Shown one piece after another: positions 44,397 through 55,893 of a DNA stretch of 64,000 nt (positions are counted from its first letter, which is position 1; every line of letters begins with the position of its first letter). Source of the stretch: Thereva unica (lineage: Eukaryota > Arthropoda > Insecta > Diptera > Therevidae); contig OX465281.1 in assembly GCA_949987705.1 (NCBI GenBank), positions 195,969,112 to 196,033,111 of the forward strand. Reading direction: 5' to 3'. The translations under genes were made by a program, and so were the position numbers. Under the pieces are notes generated by a model that was not told where the DNA came from, searched no databases, and worked only from the letters and a program-made list of their open reading frames with translations.

Positions 44397-46277
44397 AACT
44401 TCCCAGTATAGGAAGTTATTGTAATCGGTCCGAAAATCGAAATCGAAAATTTCAACGTATTTTCATCTTTCAAGGTCCCAGGAGCATTTTAAGCAAAAAA
44501 TTGGGAGGAAGTATGTGTGTGTGTGTGTGTGTGTATGTGCGTACGGATGTGGTCATTTTTTCCTGCACGATATCGCGCGAACCAAAACTGATATCGACGT
44601 CGTTGAGGTGTTGTTCGAAGCGTATTAACCGAAATATGATCTGAAAAGAATTTTATGAAATTCGGTTCAGCCGTTTTTTTGTTTGAGCGACGTAAGTGAT
44701 TTTTGTACCTGCACGATATCGCCCGAACCACGAAAGATATTGACTTACTTGAGGTGCCGTTCGAAGTGTATTAGCGACAATATAATCTGAAAATATTTTT
44801 ATAATATTCGGTCCAGCGGGTGTTTGGTTTAAATGACTTAAGTGATTTTTGTACCTGCACGATACCGCGCGAACTAAAAACTATATCGACTTCATTGAAG
44901 TGCCGAAAAACATTAATTCATCATTTTTATATACATTTTCGTCATCCTAATCTTGTAAGTGCGCACATTTAGTTTGATATTTTAGCGAAAATATTGATAA
45001 ACAATTGTCACAAATTCTCGGTATTATGCATATATTCTATATTGCCTATTGTTCACGGTGTTGTGATAATAAAAATAAGTTTGTCTAAAATGACGCTAAG
45101 ATCTGAGAACGGGAGCTTTCTTGTAACATAAAAACAAGCCAAAATATGTCCAAATTGAAATCGGATCTGCTCCTTTTTTCAAAATATCCTCAAATAACGA
45201 TTTTTCGCAAAAATTCACTAAATTTCCAATATGCGAAATGTTAAACGTCTCTAAAATTGCATGCAACGGGAAATACACACATATACATATGTATTTACAC
45301 ATATATATTTGAAATGTTTATATACAAGAATATATATACATTATATAATACAACCTCACCTGGGGGCCTACTGGCATCATTTTGTAGGTGCATCATAAAA
45401 AAACACTAAAAAGCGCTCCCACGGCCCCAAAAAAATCGTAGGAGGCTCCACGACCCCTTAAAATCTTCTACAGAAAAATCCCCCCTTGCCACTAAGGGGG
45501 CCTGGGGCTGCCCGAGGGGCTGCAACTGGTAAAATGCACTTATGCACTTTACACTTTTACATCCCACGGCCCCCAAAAAAATCGTAGGAGGCTCAGAGAC
45601 CCCTTAAAATCTTCGTAATTTACCGTACAACAATTAAAAAATAATATAAAAATCAGTAGTCTATTAGGCTTTGAAAACAAAGGGTCTAATGCATCGCGAA
45701 GCTTTATTGTGAATTTATTGTAGTAGTTGTAAGATAAAAAGCTCATCATGTCTCCGTCATGGATTTTTATAGTTATAGTAGGGACCGATTTTTTTGGGGG
45801 CCGTAGGAGCGTTTTTTAGTGTTTTTTTAGTGCATTTTATGATGCACCTACAAAATGATGCAATTAGGCCCCCAGGTGAGGTACTATATAATGTATATAT
45901 TCTTGTATATAAACATTTCAAATATATATGTGTAAATACATATGTATATGTGTGTATTTCCCGTTGCATGCAATTTTAGAGACGTTTAACATTTCGCATA
46001 TTGGAAATTTAGTGAATTTTTGCGAAAAATCGTTATTTGAGGATATTTTGAAAAAAGGAGCAGATCCGATTTCAATTTGGACATATTTTGGCTTGTTTTT
46101 ATGTTACAAGAAAGCTCCCGTTCTCAGATCTTAGCGTCATTTTAGACAAACTTATTTTTATTATCACAACACCGTGTGTTCATTTATTATTAAAATATCC
46201 AATCATAATATTCAACATCCATTATACTGGGAAGTTGATCGTGTGGACCGAAAGGGTCGAACCCACATCCCAACTAG
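44397..46277 (+). mobile_element. AACTTCCCAG-ended repeat, copy A
   Basis: Starts AACTTCCCAGTATAGGAAGT. Internal units begin TGCACGATATCGCGCGAACC (44563), with near copies at 44710 and 44856, a period of about 147 bp, after a (TG)n tract. The 3' part has ATACTGGGAAGTTGATCGTG, TGGACCGAAAGGGTCGAACC and a final CCAACTAG. A 1.1-kb hairpin is inserted at 45054-46176. Non-coding. A CTAG end followed by T raises a Helitron-like possibility, but a TC start is not seen. Confidence 0.72.
45054..46176. mobile_element. hairpin element, arms about 388 bp, TGTT duplication
   Basis: Left arm 45054-45439 and right arm 45787-46176 are nearly perfect inverted copies, so both encode the same chance 68-codon frame. 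Ends CACGGTG/CACCGTG are flanked by TGTT (45050-45053, 46177-46180). The loop repeats CCCACGGCCCC, then AAAAATCGTAGGAGGCTC, in direct orientation (45420, 45565). A partial relative lies at 57730-57960. Confidence 0.86.
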
Positions 46278-46429
46278 TTTATAACTTTTATTCATCTTTC
46301 GACTATATACAAAAAAATTGGTGGGTCAATCAAATATGTTTTAATCCCCCTCCATTCGGACAAAGATTGATGTGCTCAAGGTCGCACACGTGACCTAAAA
46401 TCAAAAATACACAAATTTTATAAAACTAC

Positions 46430-47231
46430 ACCCTACTACCTACTCATTCATCATTGCGCTCCATTAATCCCTCATGGGACATAGGGCGGAAACAGTTCCC
46501 CTCCAGCGGACTCTGTTTTGCGCGACAGCTCTCAGCTCCGACCAGGATCTCCCAGTTCTTGCGGCTTCTGCTAGTAGGGTTCTCCTCCACATTGTTCTAT
46601 GTAGGTCTTCCGACTCGACGGGATCCTTGCGGATTCCAGTCGAGGGCCTGTTTGGCTAGATTTTCGTTTTCGCGTCGCAAGGTGTGGCCAACCCAATTCC
46701 ATTTCCTTCGTCTGATTTGGTCGTCTATCCTTTCTTGGCCGGCACGGCGCCATAGTTCTTCGTTTTTTAGCGGATTTTTAGGATACGACGCAGGCATCTG
46801 TTGATGAAGACTTGTAGGCGCCTTGTGATGAATTGGGTGACTTTCCATGTTTCGCAACCGTACAAAAGTACTGCCTTAACGTTGGCGTTGAACAGCCGCA
46901 ATTTGGTGTTAGTTGAGATCTCCGTTGATCTCCATATGTGGAACAGGCATGCATATGCGCCTCGTGCTTTATTTATTCTGGAACTGACATCTTCTTCTGC
47001 ACCACCATTTTCGGTAATAATACTACCGAGGTAGCAGAATTTATCGACCAGTTCCACGTCACGGTTATTCAGCGCAGTCCGTTCAATGGTGTTTGCAATT
47101 ATCCGCATTTCTTTAGTTTTAGTTGGATTTAGCCTTAAGCCTGCTGGACTACTTTCTGTTGCCAAATTGTTAATCATGTTTTTGAGGTCCTGGTGTCTGT
47201 GGGCCAGCAAACAGATATCATCTGCGTAGTG
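46430..47231 (-). pseudogene. LINE ORF2 C-terminal half
   Basis: On the - strand the text starts exactly at the YADD box (break at 47226-47231) and continues LLAHRHQDLKNMINNLATES, LLYGCETWKVTQF and RRAGQERIDDQIRRRKW to the stop near 46470. It is almost identical to the end of the LINE at 12752-14632. One frameshift lies near 46780. Confidence 0.85.
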
Positions 47232-47978
47232 TAACGGTCAGTTTTGCTCGAAAATCCCTAAATATCTACTTGACTCAAAATCACTGTCGTTTTTTTCTTC
47301 ACGTTTTTTTGATGGATGTATAAATGGACGGAATCGGGAAAATATAAAATTAAAATAAGTAAAAAAAAAAGAATTTTAAAAATATATATGTACGTATGTT
47401 CATTTGATTAATCATACGAAACTGGAGGAGCAAAGTCAGAAGGGAAGTACCTACGTGGCTATACCGGGCGATAAGGACGATAGTTTGTGCGATTGGATAT
47501 GAGATAGAAGAGTTGGAAGTCGTGTTTGAAGATCTGAGATTTTTATTCGGCGAAGAGGAACAAGATTCTCAAATTACACTAGCAAAATAGAGCAAGGTAA
47601 AATAGCAACTCGGAGGCAGGTAGTAATTGCGTTGGAAGGCTACGTGTTCAAGAAGTTCAACGTTGCCAAGGGAAATAGATACCGAACTGTCGATTAAGTA
47701 AGTCTGTTTTATAATTTTGATCTGTGCGAAGGGAACGAATGCTTTCTTTAATTTCGACTTCCATGACTTCTTTATGATCTCGGCAAAAGTGACAGAGAAA
47801 AATTACTATAAAAACTCTCGTTTAAGCCATACAAAAGATCCATGCCTAAATTATCTCCTGATATAACGACTGGAGAAAAAAATATTTTTTTGTAAACCAT
47901 CAATTGTAATTGTAATTCCATTTGGATTTATCTTGCTTCCTGTCAACGGTTCTGTGGAGCATTGCCAAAAAAAAAAAA
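47232..47978. other. no gene recognised
   Basis: Begins TGTAACGGTCAG directly at the LINE break. AT-rich then mixed sequence with short frames; no family recognised. Confidence 0.4.
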
Positions 47979-48380
47979 CTAGTTGGGATGTGGGTTCGAC
48001 CCTTTCGGTCCACACGATCAACTTCCCAGTATGATGAAAGGAAGCTCTTTGAAATAACGATAAGAATGGTGAATCCGCAAGGCTTTTCTAAAGAACTTTT
48101 TTTTTGTTGAACAGTAGCAAACAAACATGTCCCTGGCACTTCGTTCGCTACACTATAAAGCGAATTCATTTTGAGCGTGTTGACGCGCTGATGATAAAAT
48201 GCAATGGTAAAAACTTCGAGCGTTTTCGGAAACGTCATATGACTTTGCAATTGCATTGTCTGTAGACTAATTTTTGTCTATTGATAATCATCTGGTGCAA
48301 ACATTTCGCTGTCAAGTGATTTTCATCTTTGGACGTTTGTGAATTTAACTCTGTGTGAGAATTTTGTGAAAAAATTTAAG

Positions 48381-49451
48381 ATGGCTACTTTTATTGTGGA
48401 TTTTATAAGTAAAGAAATTTTTGATTATTACGTTGTAAATCCAGGTATAAAAAAAGTACGAAAGCGGATTCGGCGAATAAAGAAAAAGATAGCGATTTTG
48501 ATGGAATTACAAAATAATGAACTTAGAAAAATTCCAAAAATTCAACTCTATATGAATGTTATTAAAGAATATCCCAACGATATTTTTCATTCGCATTTCA
48601 GAATGGATAGACGTACTTTTCAGGTAAGAACAAATACCCCAATTTAACAGAACTTAATCTTATAAATTCTTAGGATCTGTTAGATTTAGTAGATCCGCAC
48701 TGGATTAAGTCGTGGACAGGTAGACCTCCAATTAACTCTGAATATTCCCTATACATAACGATTTGGAGGTTAGCAAACAAGACAACTTTAAGAGAATTAT
48801 CTGACAGATTTTGTGTTGGATGTGGAAGTGCTCATTGTATAATTCGGAAAATGACAAGAATTCTAACTATTTTAATGAAGGATTTTGTTAGTTGGCCGCA
48901 GACTAATGAAGAATATTTAAAATTAATGGGAGATTTTCAAGAACTTCGGGTGAATCAACCATTTCCAAATGTAATTGGATGCATAGATTGTACCCACTTG
49001 GAAATAAGCCCTCCTAGAGAAGACAGTTCTAGCTATTATAATAGAAAAGGAACACATTCCATAATACTACAGGTATAATCTTCAATGATGCTGCTATTTT
49101 ATTGGTTTAATAAGCATTTTCCAGGCAATTTGTGATAGCAAATATCGCTTTATAAATTTCTACTTCGGTTGGCCAGGCAGGTCTCATGACGCATATGTTT
49201 GGCGAAACAATCCGCTATTCCACAAACTTTCAAATAAAGTTATTGAAATACCTCAATGTGGACACATATTAGGAGACTCCGCATTCCCGCTCGATACATT
49301 TATTATGGTTCCGTTTCGAGACAATGGTCATCTTTCAGTATCGGAAAAAAAATTTAATTTTGTGCTAAGTTCAACCCGAGTTTGTATTGAGCAAGCATTC
49401 GGAATTTTAAAAGGAAAAATGGAGCAGCTAAAAGAAAACGAGATTTATTAA
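48381..49451 (+). CDS. Harbinger (HARBI1-like) DDE transposase, three exons
   Basis: Exons 48381-48623, 48674-49072 and 49125-49451 are joined by introns with GTAAGA...TTCTTAG and GTATAA...TTCCAG borders, all phase 0. They give 322 residues with no stop. The ATG at 48381 is the first in frame. Family text includes HFRMDRRTFQ, DRFCVGCGSAHCII, and the catalytic aspartates in VIGCIDCTHLEI and LGDSAFPL. The catalytic glutamate is in VCIEQAFGILKG. The protein stops about 20 residues after the glutamate, where relatives continue for some 50-60 residues to a C..HN motif. An out-of-frame KRDLLTTLF follows, hinting at a small 3' deletion. It would cut and paste the element with the Myb-like partner in the nucleus. 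Confidence 0.82.
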
Positions 49452-49689
49452 CTACATTATTTTCGGCTTGAACTAAATTTATGTTTTTGATAATATTTAA
49501 TAAAATTTATTCATAATAAGGAAAACACAATCTTTTAATTATTTAGCTAAATTAAAAAAAACATAACACAGCGTCTTTTTCATTTGGCGAAAGTAAAAAA
49601 AATTAACACAGCCTCTTATTCATTTGGCTAAAGTAAAAAAATTCTAAAACAGAAGTTATCCAAGTTAGCAGCAAGCGTCGAACAACACC

Positions 49690-50416
49690 TTAATTTACAT
49701 TCACAGCACTTTCCAATATTCTTTTTAAATCCTTCAAAACATTTATGTTTTCTTTTTCAATATCCACAAGTTCCTTATGTTGCTTTTGAGCTTCTAGCAA
49801 GTCTTTTTCAAGCACTTCAATAAGACCAGTAAATTTTTTCTTTTTTTTGGGTTGATGTACATATTCAAATGTTTCTTCATTTTGTATATCAGGGTCTGCT
49901 TCATTGAAGAGATCTGTGCTTTGCATTGACGACGTTGATAGTGAAGATACATTTCTTTCTTCTGCCACCGATCCAGAGTCACAATCTAAATCCATGCTTG
50001 AAACCAAATTTTCCTTGTTTGCACTAATAAAGCTAGAACTGCCGTAAACATTATCAAAAGCATCAAAATATTCCCACGCCGTGGGATTCCTTCCCGTTTG
50101 ACGATTTCTCTTTTTGATTCTCTTATACGTAGTAAAGCAGTTCGTATATTTCGTTATGATATCACTTTTACTAAAAGTACAAATGGGATCTTTTTTTTGA
50201 ATATCTCTTAATATCATATTCCATAATATGCTTTTCTTTTTCTTTCCAGCTTTAAATTGGTCTTCATAAGCCAGTCTTGTAGTTATAATAAGTTTTATTT
50301 GACTTCTTGACATTGAATTCTCACTGAAATCAAGCAAAATAACATATTTATAATTTTTTTTAAACTAAAATTCAATATATTCCAACTTACTTAATAATTT
50401 CATCATTATTCGCCAT
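49690..50416 (-). CDS. Harbinger Myb/SANT-like accessory protein, two exons
   Basis: The first exon is 50416-50391, starting MANNDEII. The second is 50323-49690, after an intron with GTAAGT...TTTCAG borders. The codon split across the junction gives a continuous 219-residue frame. The N-terminal half has trihelix spacing (LIITTRLAYEDQF, KKSILWNMIL, CFTTYKRIKKRN, WEYFDAFDNVYG). An acidic serine-rich linker, a KKKKK patch and a predicted coiled coil (EKDLLEAQKQHKELVDIE) follow. In the family this protein binds the ends and carries the transposase into the nucleus. It is the tail-to-tail neighbour of the transposase, 238 bp apart. Confidence 0.8.
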
Positions 50417-51440
50417 TTTTACCTGTCTTGACAAAACAAAGCATTCCTTCTTCATCACATGCACAGCTGACTTGATCTTTGCCAAAATTTTGCTGTCTCA
50501 CGATTAGTCAAGTTGTTTTAGAATTGTCAGCAAATGCATGAACCAGTTTCCGAACACTTGGTTTTGATAACTGCAAGTCATACGACGTTTCCGAAAACAC
50601 CCTTTCAATTCGAACGATTTCAGGAGTTAGTACCAAAATTAATCAATGTAACGGATTTGTCAAACTTGTCCGAAAAGGCCAAACTGTAATCACTGGAAAT
50701 CCCGCGATGAACTCAATTCCCAAAACTGTAGGACATGGAAAGCAATCCGCCGTTCAAACAGTTCTGAACTAAAGTTTGAAAATTTCGTCATGTTAGTAAT
50801 GGTTAACGTATTTGTGGAATGGTTTTTAAAGAAAACTCGGATTTTGACGAGTAATGACTCTTTGGGAAGCTATTGCTCGGCTGAATCCATAAAAGTGAAC
50901 TTCATTTTGAACGGGTGTCATTCCAACGCTTCGATCGGCACCTCAATGAAGTCAATATCATTTTTGGTTTGCGTTCTATCGAGCATGTACAAAAATCACT
51001 TACGCCCTTTAAACATAGATACCGCTTGATCGAATTTTATGAAAATCTTTTCAAAGTGTACTTTCGGTAATACGCTACGATCGGCACCTCAAAGAAGTCG
51101 GTGTCATGGTTGGTTCGTGCTACATCGTGCAGGTACAAAAATCACTTACGTCGCTTAAAAAAAAACGGCTGCACCGAATTTCATGAAAATCTTTTCAGAT
51201 CATATTTCGGTTAATACGCTTCGAACGACACCTCAACGAAGTCGATATTAGTTTTGGTTCGAGCGATATCATGCAGGAAAAAATGACCACATCCGTACGC
51301 ACACACACACACATACACACACATACTTCCTCCCAATTTTTTGCTTAAAATGCTATTGGGACCTTGAAAGATGAAAATACGTTGAAATTTTCGATTTCGA
51401 TTTTCGGACCGATTACAATAACTTCCTATACTGGGAAGTT

Positions 51441-51795
51441 AAAAAAATTATTTTCCAGTTTTGAAACATATTGAGGAGACAAGCAAGAAATTTCATAATA
51501 AACTACTCCTATCTTATTAACGCCAGTAAGTGATCTTAGGGGATTGTTAATTTCTAGTTCATCGAAATATATTGAGAGAGTGACAAGAAGCAAACTCTCA
51601 AACGTTCACTATTGCTGACATCACTGGCAGAAACACTAATAGTAATATTGAAATTCACTTTAGTTTTTTTAATCAAGTTGATGACAATTTAATCAATTTA
51701 TGTGTTACTAAAAACAATAACTTTACAAATAATACTAGTTTATTTTCCAAGGGTTAATCATTCACGGAGCACTTGCAATTTAGGCTTTATTCATA
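51441..51795. other. no gene seen
   Basis: AT-rich spacer. Nothing recognised. Confidence 0.45.
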
Positions 51796-52261
51796 TTTTT
51801 TTTTTATGTGACACACTAGAGACTTAGGGAAGGCCCCTTTGTACTGTCGACCATGTATTTATTTTTGAAATGTCGAACAGCAGCTCTAGTCGGAAGATAG
51901 AGAGAGAGAAGTGAAGTAAAGAACTGTCACAACCTAGCTGCGGTATTTTTATTTCACCTACTCCCAGCCATTTCGCGACTCTGACATCGGGGCATCGAGA
52001 ACAACTCGCTGGAGTGTTATGCCTCCTGAAATGAGTTGAATCTCATCAACCAACCGATGACATGCGCTTGGGGGTGCGGGGAAGAGAACTAGTGAAGGCT
52101 ATGACAGGAGGAATCAGGAATGCAAAGAGGGAAGAAGAAAGAAGGAAAGTTGTGTAGGCGGGAAATTGGGAAAGGCTAGGACCGTGGCACCGCCGGGAAT
52201 CGAACCCGGGACCTCTGGGGATAGTAGTCAGGCGCCTTACCCCTAGACTACCGAGGCCCCC
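51796..52261 (-). mobile_element. tRNA-derived SINE, full length
   Basis: On the - strand: A box TAGTCTAGGGG and B box GGTTCGATTCC, central TTTCAGGAGGCATAACACTC, and a tail with GTACAAAGGGGCCTTCCCTA, ending GTGTCACATA with A's (T run 51796-51805). Its 5' end abuts the broken LINE by about 30 bp. Confidence 0.9.
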
Positions 52262-52265
52262 ATTA

Positions 52266-53810
52266 CTATTTATTACTTTTATTATTCCCTTTTTCTGCGA
52301 GCTCATTTATCCGCTGCCTTTTATCACGCCGGACACTTCTCTTTACCTCCCGGTGTAATTGGGAGTATTCCCGTTCCAGTTGGTAACGTCTTTCAGGTTC
52401 GCTTGTAGAGTTTACGTTATTTTTTAGGGCTCTCCTGCGTTCTATTTTTTGCCAGGTTGTGTCCGAGATCCAGTGTTGCTGGTTTCTTTGGACATAACCG
52501 ATGCTCGTTTCCGCAGCCGTCAACATTGCGCCTTTTGTCCTACTCCACAGCTCTTTAATATTTGTGTCGTCAGAAACGTTGTGCTGGTTAATATTTGTTG
52601 TAGGTTCCAGCAAATTCCCGCTTTTTAACGCTCTCCCGCAGAAGATCTACGTTGAACCGTCTACGGTTTATAGCATCGCGTTGTACGTTTCTGATTGCGG
52701 CGATTTTAAGGCGAATAGTTGCTACTACCAAATGGTGGTCGCTTCGAGTGTCTGCTCCCCTGAAACTCCTGACATCCTCAAGGATAGTTCTCCATCTGCG
52801 GCTGACGGCCACATGATCTATGTAATTTCTCGTTCTACCATCGGGCGATATCCAGGTCTCTTTGTGTATCTTCTTGTGACAAAAGTAAGTTCCACCTACC
52901 ATGAGTTGGTGGGAGCTACAGAAGTCAACGAAAAGCTCACCATTGTTATTGGTAACTTGGCTAGACCTTGATTTCCAATTGTTTGTTCAAGGCCGGTGTT
53001 GTCACGGCCGATCTGTGCGTTTAAGTCACCCATTAAAACAATGATGTCTCCCCTTGGAATAGAGCGAAAAACCTCATTCAGCCTCAAATAGAACTCGTCT
53101 TTGATGTCATCTTCAGCGTCTTCAGTTGGAGCATAGCATTGGACTACCGTAGTACTTCTTAATCTGGTACGCAGGCGCACGGTAATAATCCTCTCGGAAA
53201 CTGGTGACCAGCTAATGAGGCTGGACCTGGCTTCTTTGGTGAGTATTACACCAACGCCACTCCTACGGCTTTCAGTTTCGTTTCTCCCAGAATATAAAAA
53301 GGACTCACCGTTTGGGCAGATATGTTCCCCCGCATCGGGCCATCTGGTCTCGCTAAGTCCCATGGTCTTGATTTTATATCGATTCATCTCGTTGAGAACT
53401 TCATCCAGCCATCCCTCAGCCAGCAGTGTTCTCACATTCCATGATCCGATTCGTGTCCTTGTTCGAAAAGCAAAGGTCGTCGTCGTGTTGTCCATCCGGT
53501 TCCGAGGCATTGTTTGCCAATTCGTAGCAATGGTGTTTTTTATGGGAGCGGGTTGCTAACCCTCAGCCCAACCGACTTAAAACTCTGTTTTGTGGCGCAG
53601 AGAGCTCGCCATTCGCCCGTCTCCCGTTAGCTCCTTCCGAAGAAGTACCCCAGGGGGCACCGCGGGGAGGTGGGATTAGGACTTGCTAACAGGTCTGCTA
53701 GGTGTTCGTCTGCAGTGACTTTTCTCGGGTTTTGGCAGAGGTGGAAAATCGGGTACCACCACTTTCCGAGGCCTTTGTTAGCCGTTTGCCCCCCCTACTA
53801 CCTACTGACT
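52266..53810 (-). pseudogene. LINE ORF2 N-terminal half: APE endonuclease
   Basis: On the - strand, 53510-52896 encodes an apurinic-type endonuclease: RIGSWNVRTLL, GLSETRWPD, VGVILTKEA, YAPTED and MGDLNAQIG. After a frameshift near 52955, 52902-52588 gives NYIDHVAVS and TRSDHHLVVA, the catalytic His pair region. After another, 52613-52266 gives the linker up to INELAEK, where the LINE breaks. The linker is almost the same as in the LINE at 12752. A GC-richer 5' UTR extends to about 53810. The endonuclease would nick target DNA for priming. Confidence 0.87.
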
Positions 53811-55710
53811 GACGGAAATGGTTTTTTGAAATTTGAAAAAATAACAAAATGGCGGACTTTTGAAAAAAAGGTCGATTTTCGTCTATTTTTTAGCCACATT
53901 TATTGTTATAACTTTTTAACAAATTAAAAAATTAAAAAATCAAAACCGTCACTCCGTGACAAATTTAAAGAACCACAATTGTGCCAAATTTTAAAACGAT
54001 ATCTTGAACCGTTTTCTTTTTATCTCTTCCGAAGTGTACAAAACAAGTGGTTTCGGGAAAATGGCTATGAAGTTCAGAGTTCAGGTGAGCGCAGCGGGAG
54101 GTACGCCTCTTTAATGACCCGTAACTTTCGATCTACTGAGGTATCCATCTGAAATTTTGGGATCATATTTTTAAAACATATATCTAACGATTAAGCGAAA
54201 AAAAAATTTTACACAACAAAGGGAAATGCTCCCTTAAATTTGACTCGCGCGTCACGCACGAATACGTTTATAGCCGCCCACTCAAAGTCCTCTATAGTCG
54301 ACGATGTTTTTTATGTTGGATCTGTCGCGTGTAGCTGTTCATGGGGCGAAAGCGCGTAGCAGCTCGAATACGCTTCCAGTGGACGATCAGCCTAATGCAT
54401 AGATATTATAATTCGATTCGTCAATTGAAAGCTGATTCGATTGTAAATTGAGTGATTGGACAAAAAATGCCGCCATTGTCACCAAACATTTTCTGTCTTG
54501 TTAATGAAATTGAATGGCATTTTGCCCAAATTGACCTCTGAGATATAGGTATTACGAACGAGCTCATAATATGGATTATGACCCAACACAACGCATATGG
54601 TTTAGTAAGAGCACGTTTCAAAAATTTAGTGTAGGTGTACGAATTAACAAGACTTAGGGGAATATAGAGCTATCTCTAGGGCTGATCTGGCAACACTGGT
54701 TCTGGAGACGAAAAAGACGCTAAGACGATGATGTCCCTCAAACAACTGTTAGCGTTAACAAAGGGAGTCGAAGAAAAGAGGCCTCACTGATATGATTCTA
54801 GCCAGAAGAATGAAAAAGGAACTGCAAAAAGGTCACTATTCGTCATCCATCGAACAATTTATATAAATGCTACGTAGTCTACCATCCCATATAGTTTTTA
54901 TAATTCAACCAAAAATGGCAGTACAAAAATGTCTGCCAACAAAACCTGAATGAATTTCTTTCATTATTATTTATATCCTCATATTATTTATTACCCAAGA
55001 AAAGCTCTTATCGATTTATCCATGGGCAACAATTTTCCCTTAAAAGGTAAGTAAGACGCCACTCATCCCTTGTGTTACACCAGTAAATCCTGTATGTTCA
55101 TACACCGATATTCTCCCAAGCATCCTGAGCCGATATTTCCCTCAGGTAAGAACCGAGTTCTTTCCTTTAATTTATCAATTTTTCAGGATTACCTTAGGAA
55201 ATACAGTCTTTGCAAGTAGGACCCCACAGCATCCGACACTCAAAAAGCGCCAAAATCTTAATTATTTTTTTTTAAATGAGGTTCCACCATATACCACTTC
55301 CGTTGTGGTATGAAATAAGATTTCCATTAAATTTTCATAGAGCCGCCCATGAAGGAGCATGGAACATGCTGTCTACTTTTTTCACCAATTTGTCCCACAC
55401 CCGGACACTACTAGAATTTCCAATTAGGGAATATACCTCGACCCAATTTAGTCACCCTGTTACTTTTTTCCTTTGCAAAATGGTTGCATTAAGTAGAACG
55501 TGACTAAAATTCCTAAGTAACCCTGGGAGGATACTTATTGAAGGATAAACTCCAGAAAAAATTCCTGAAAATTTCATTTACAAAAAAAAATGTACGAGGC
55601 GAGAAAAAGTAGTTTTCCGCCCACCCTGTTCAGGGGTAAAAAGTTCCTTTTTAATTGATGACCGGCAAATTATGTTTCTTCTAATTTCATTTTCCCTTTT
55701 CTATTTTCAG
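53811..55710 (+). other. intron-like DNA before the transporter exon
   Basis: Two kb of AT-rich DNA with no recognised element. It ends in a polypyrimidine tract (TTTTCCCTTTTCTATTTTCAG) that serves as the splice acceptor for 55711. Confidence 0.5.
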
Positions 55711-55893
55711 GATGAGGAAACAAAGCCAGATTCACTGTCATCACTACCACAGGCCTCCTTTAATTATATTAATTCAATAGTGGGGAGCGGAGTTATTGGG
55801 ATACCCTACGCCCTGCACAGGGCTGGATTCGGACTGGGAATTTTACTTTTAATTTTGGTGGCGGTTATTACAGATTACTCCCTTATCCTAATG
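55711..55893 (+). CDS. exon of an SLC38/SNAT-type amino acid transporter
   Basis: 183 nt between a strong acceptor (TATTTTCAG, ending 55710) and a donor (GTAGGT at 55894), open for 61 codons in phase 0. After an acidic lead (DEETKPDSLSSLPQ) it reads ASFNYINSIVGSGVIGIPYA, then LHRAGFGLGILLLILVAVIT and DYSLILM. SxxNxxNxxxGSGxxxxPYA is the first transmembrane helix signature of the SLC38 (AAAP) family; the wording is closest to SLC38A11-like insect proteins. The second hydrophobic stretch starts TM2. The protein would move neutral amino acids across a membrane. No later exons were recognised to 64000; a possible upstream exon is at 20968. Confidence 0.85.

Larger units (their letters stand above)
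48218..50602 (+). mobile_element. two-gene Harbinger transposon
   Basis: Ends GAGCGTTTTCGGAAACGTC and GACGTTTCCGAAAACACCC are inverted, and the match continues through TATGAC. Inside are a + strand transposase gene and a convergent - strand Myb/SANT-like gene, the standard two-gene set of autonomous Harbingers. A 3-bp duplication is not exact (TTC left, TTT right). At 2.4 kb it is compact and close to intact. Confidence 0.85.
47979..51440 (-). mobile_element. AACTTCCCAG-ended repeat, copy B, carrying a Harbinger
   Basis: On the - strand it starts AACTTCCCAGTATAGGAAGT (51440) and has the same (TG)n tract and ATATCGC-type units spaced about 145 bp (about 51270, 51125, 50975). It ends GGGTTCGA-complement text with CCAACTAG at 47979. 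The Harbinger transposon at 48218-50602 interrupts it. Confidence 0.7.

Noticed and set aside
45096..46134. Two identical 68-codon frames on opposite strands
   Set aside because: They are the two arms of one inverted repeat, use no recognised protein text, and are not independent genes.
47231..47260. TGTAACGG at the LINE break as the start of an LTR
   Set aside because: No matching LTR end, second copy or target duplication was found downstream.
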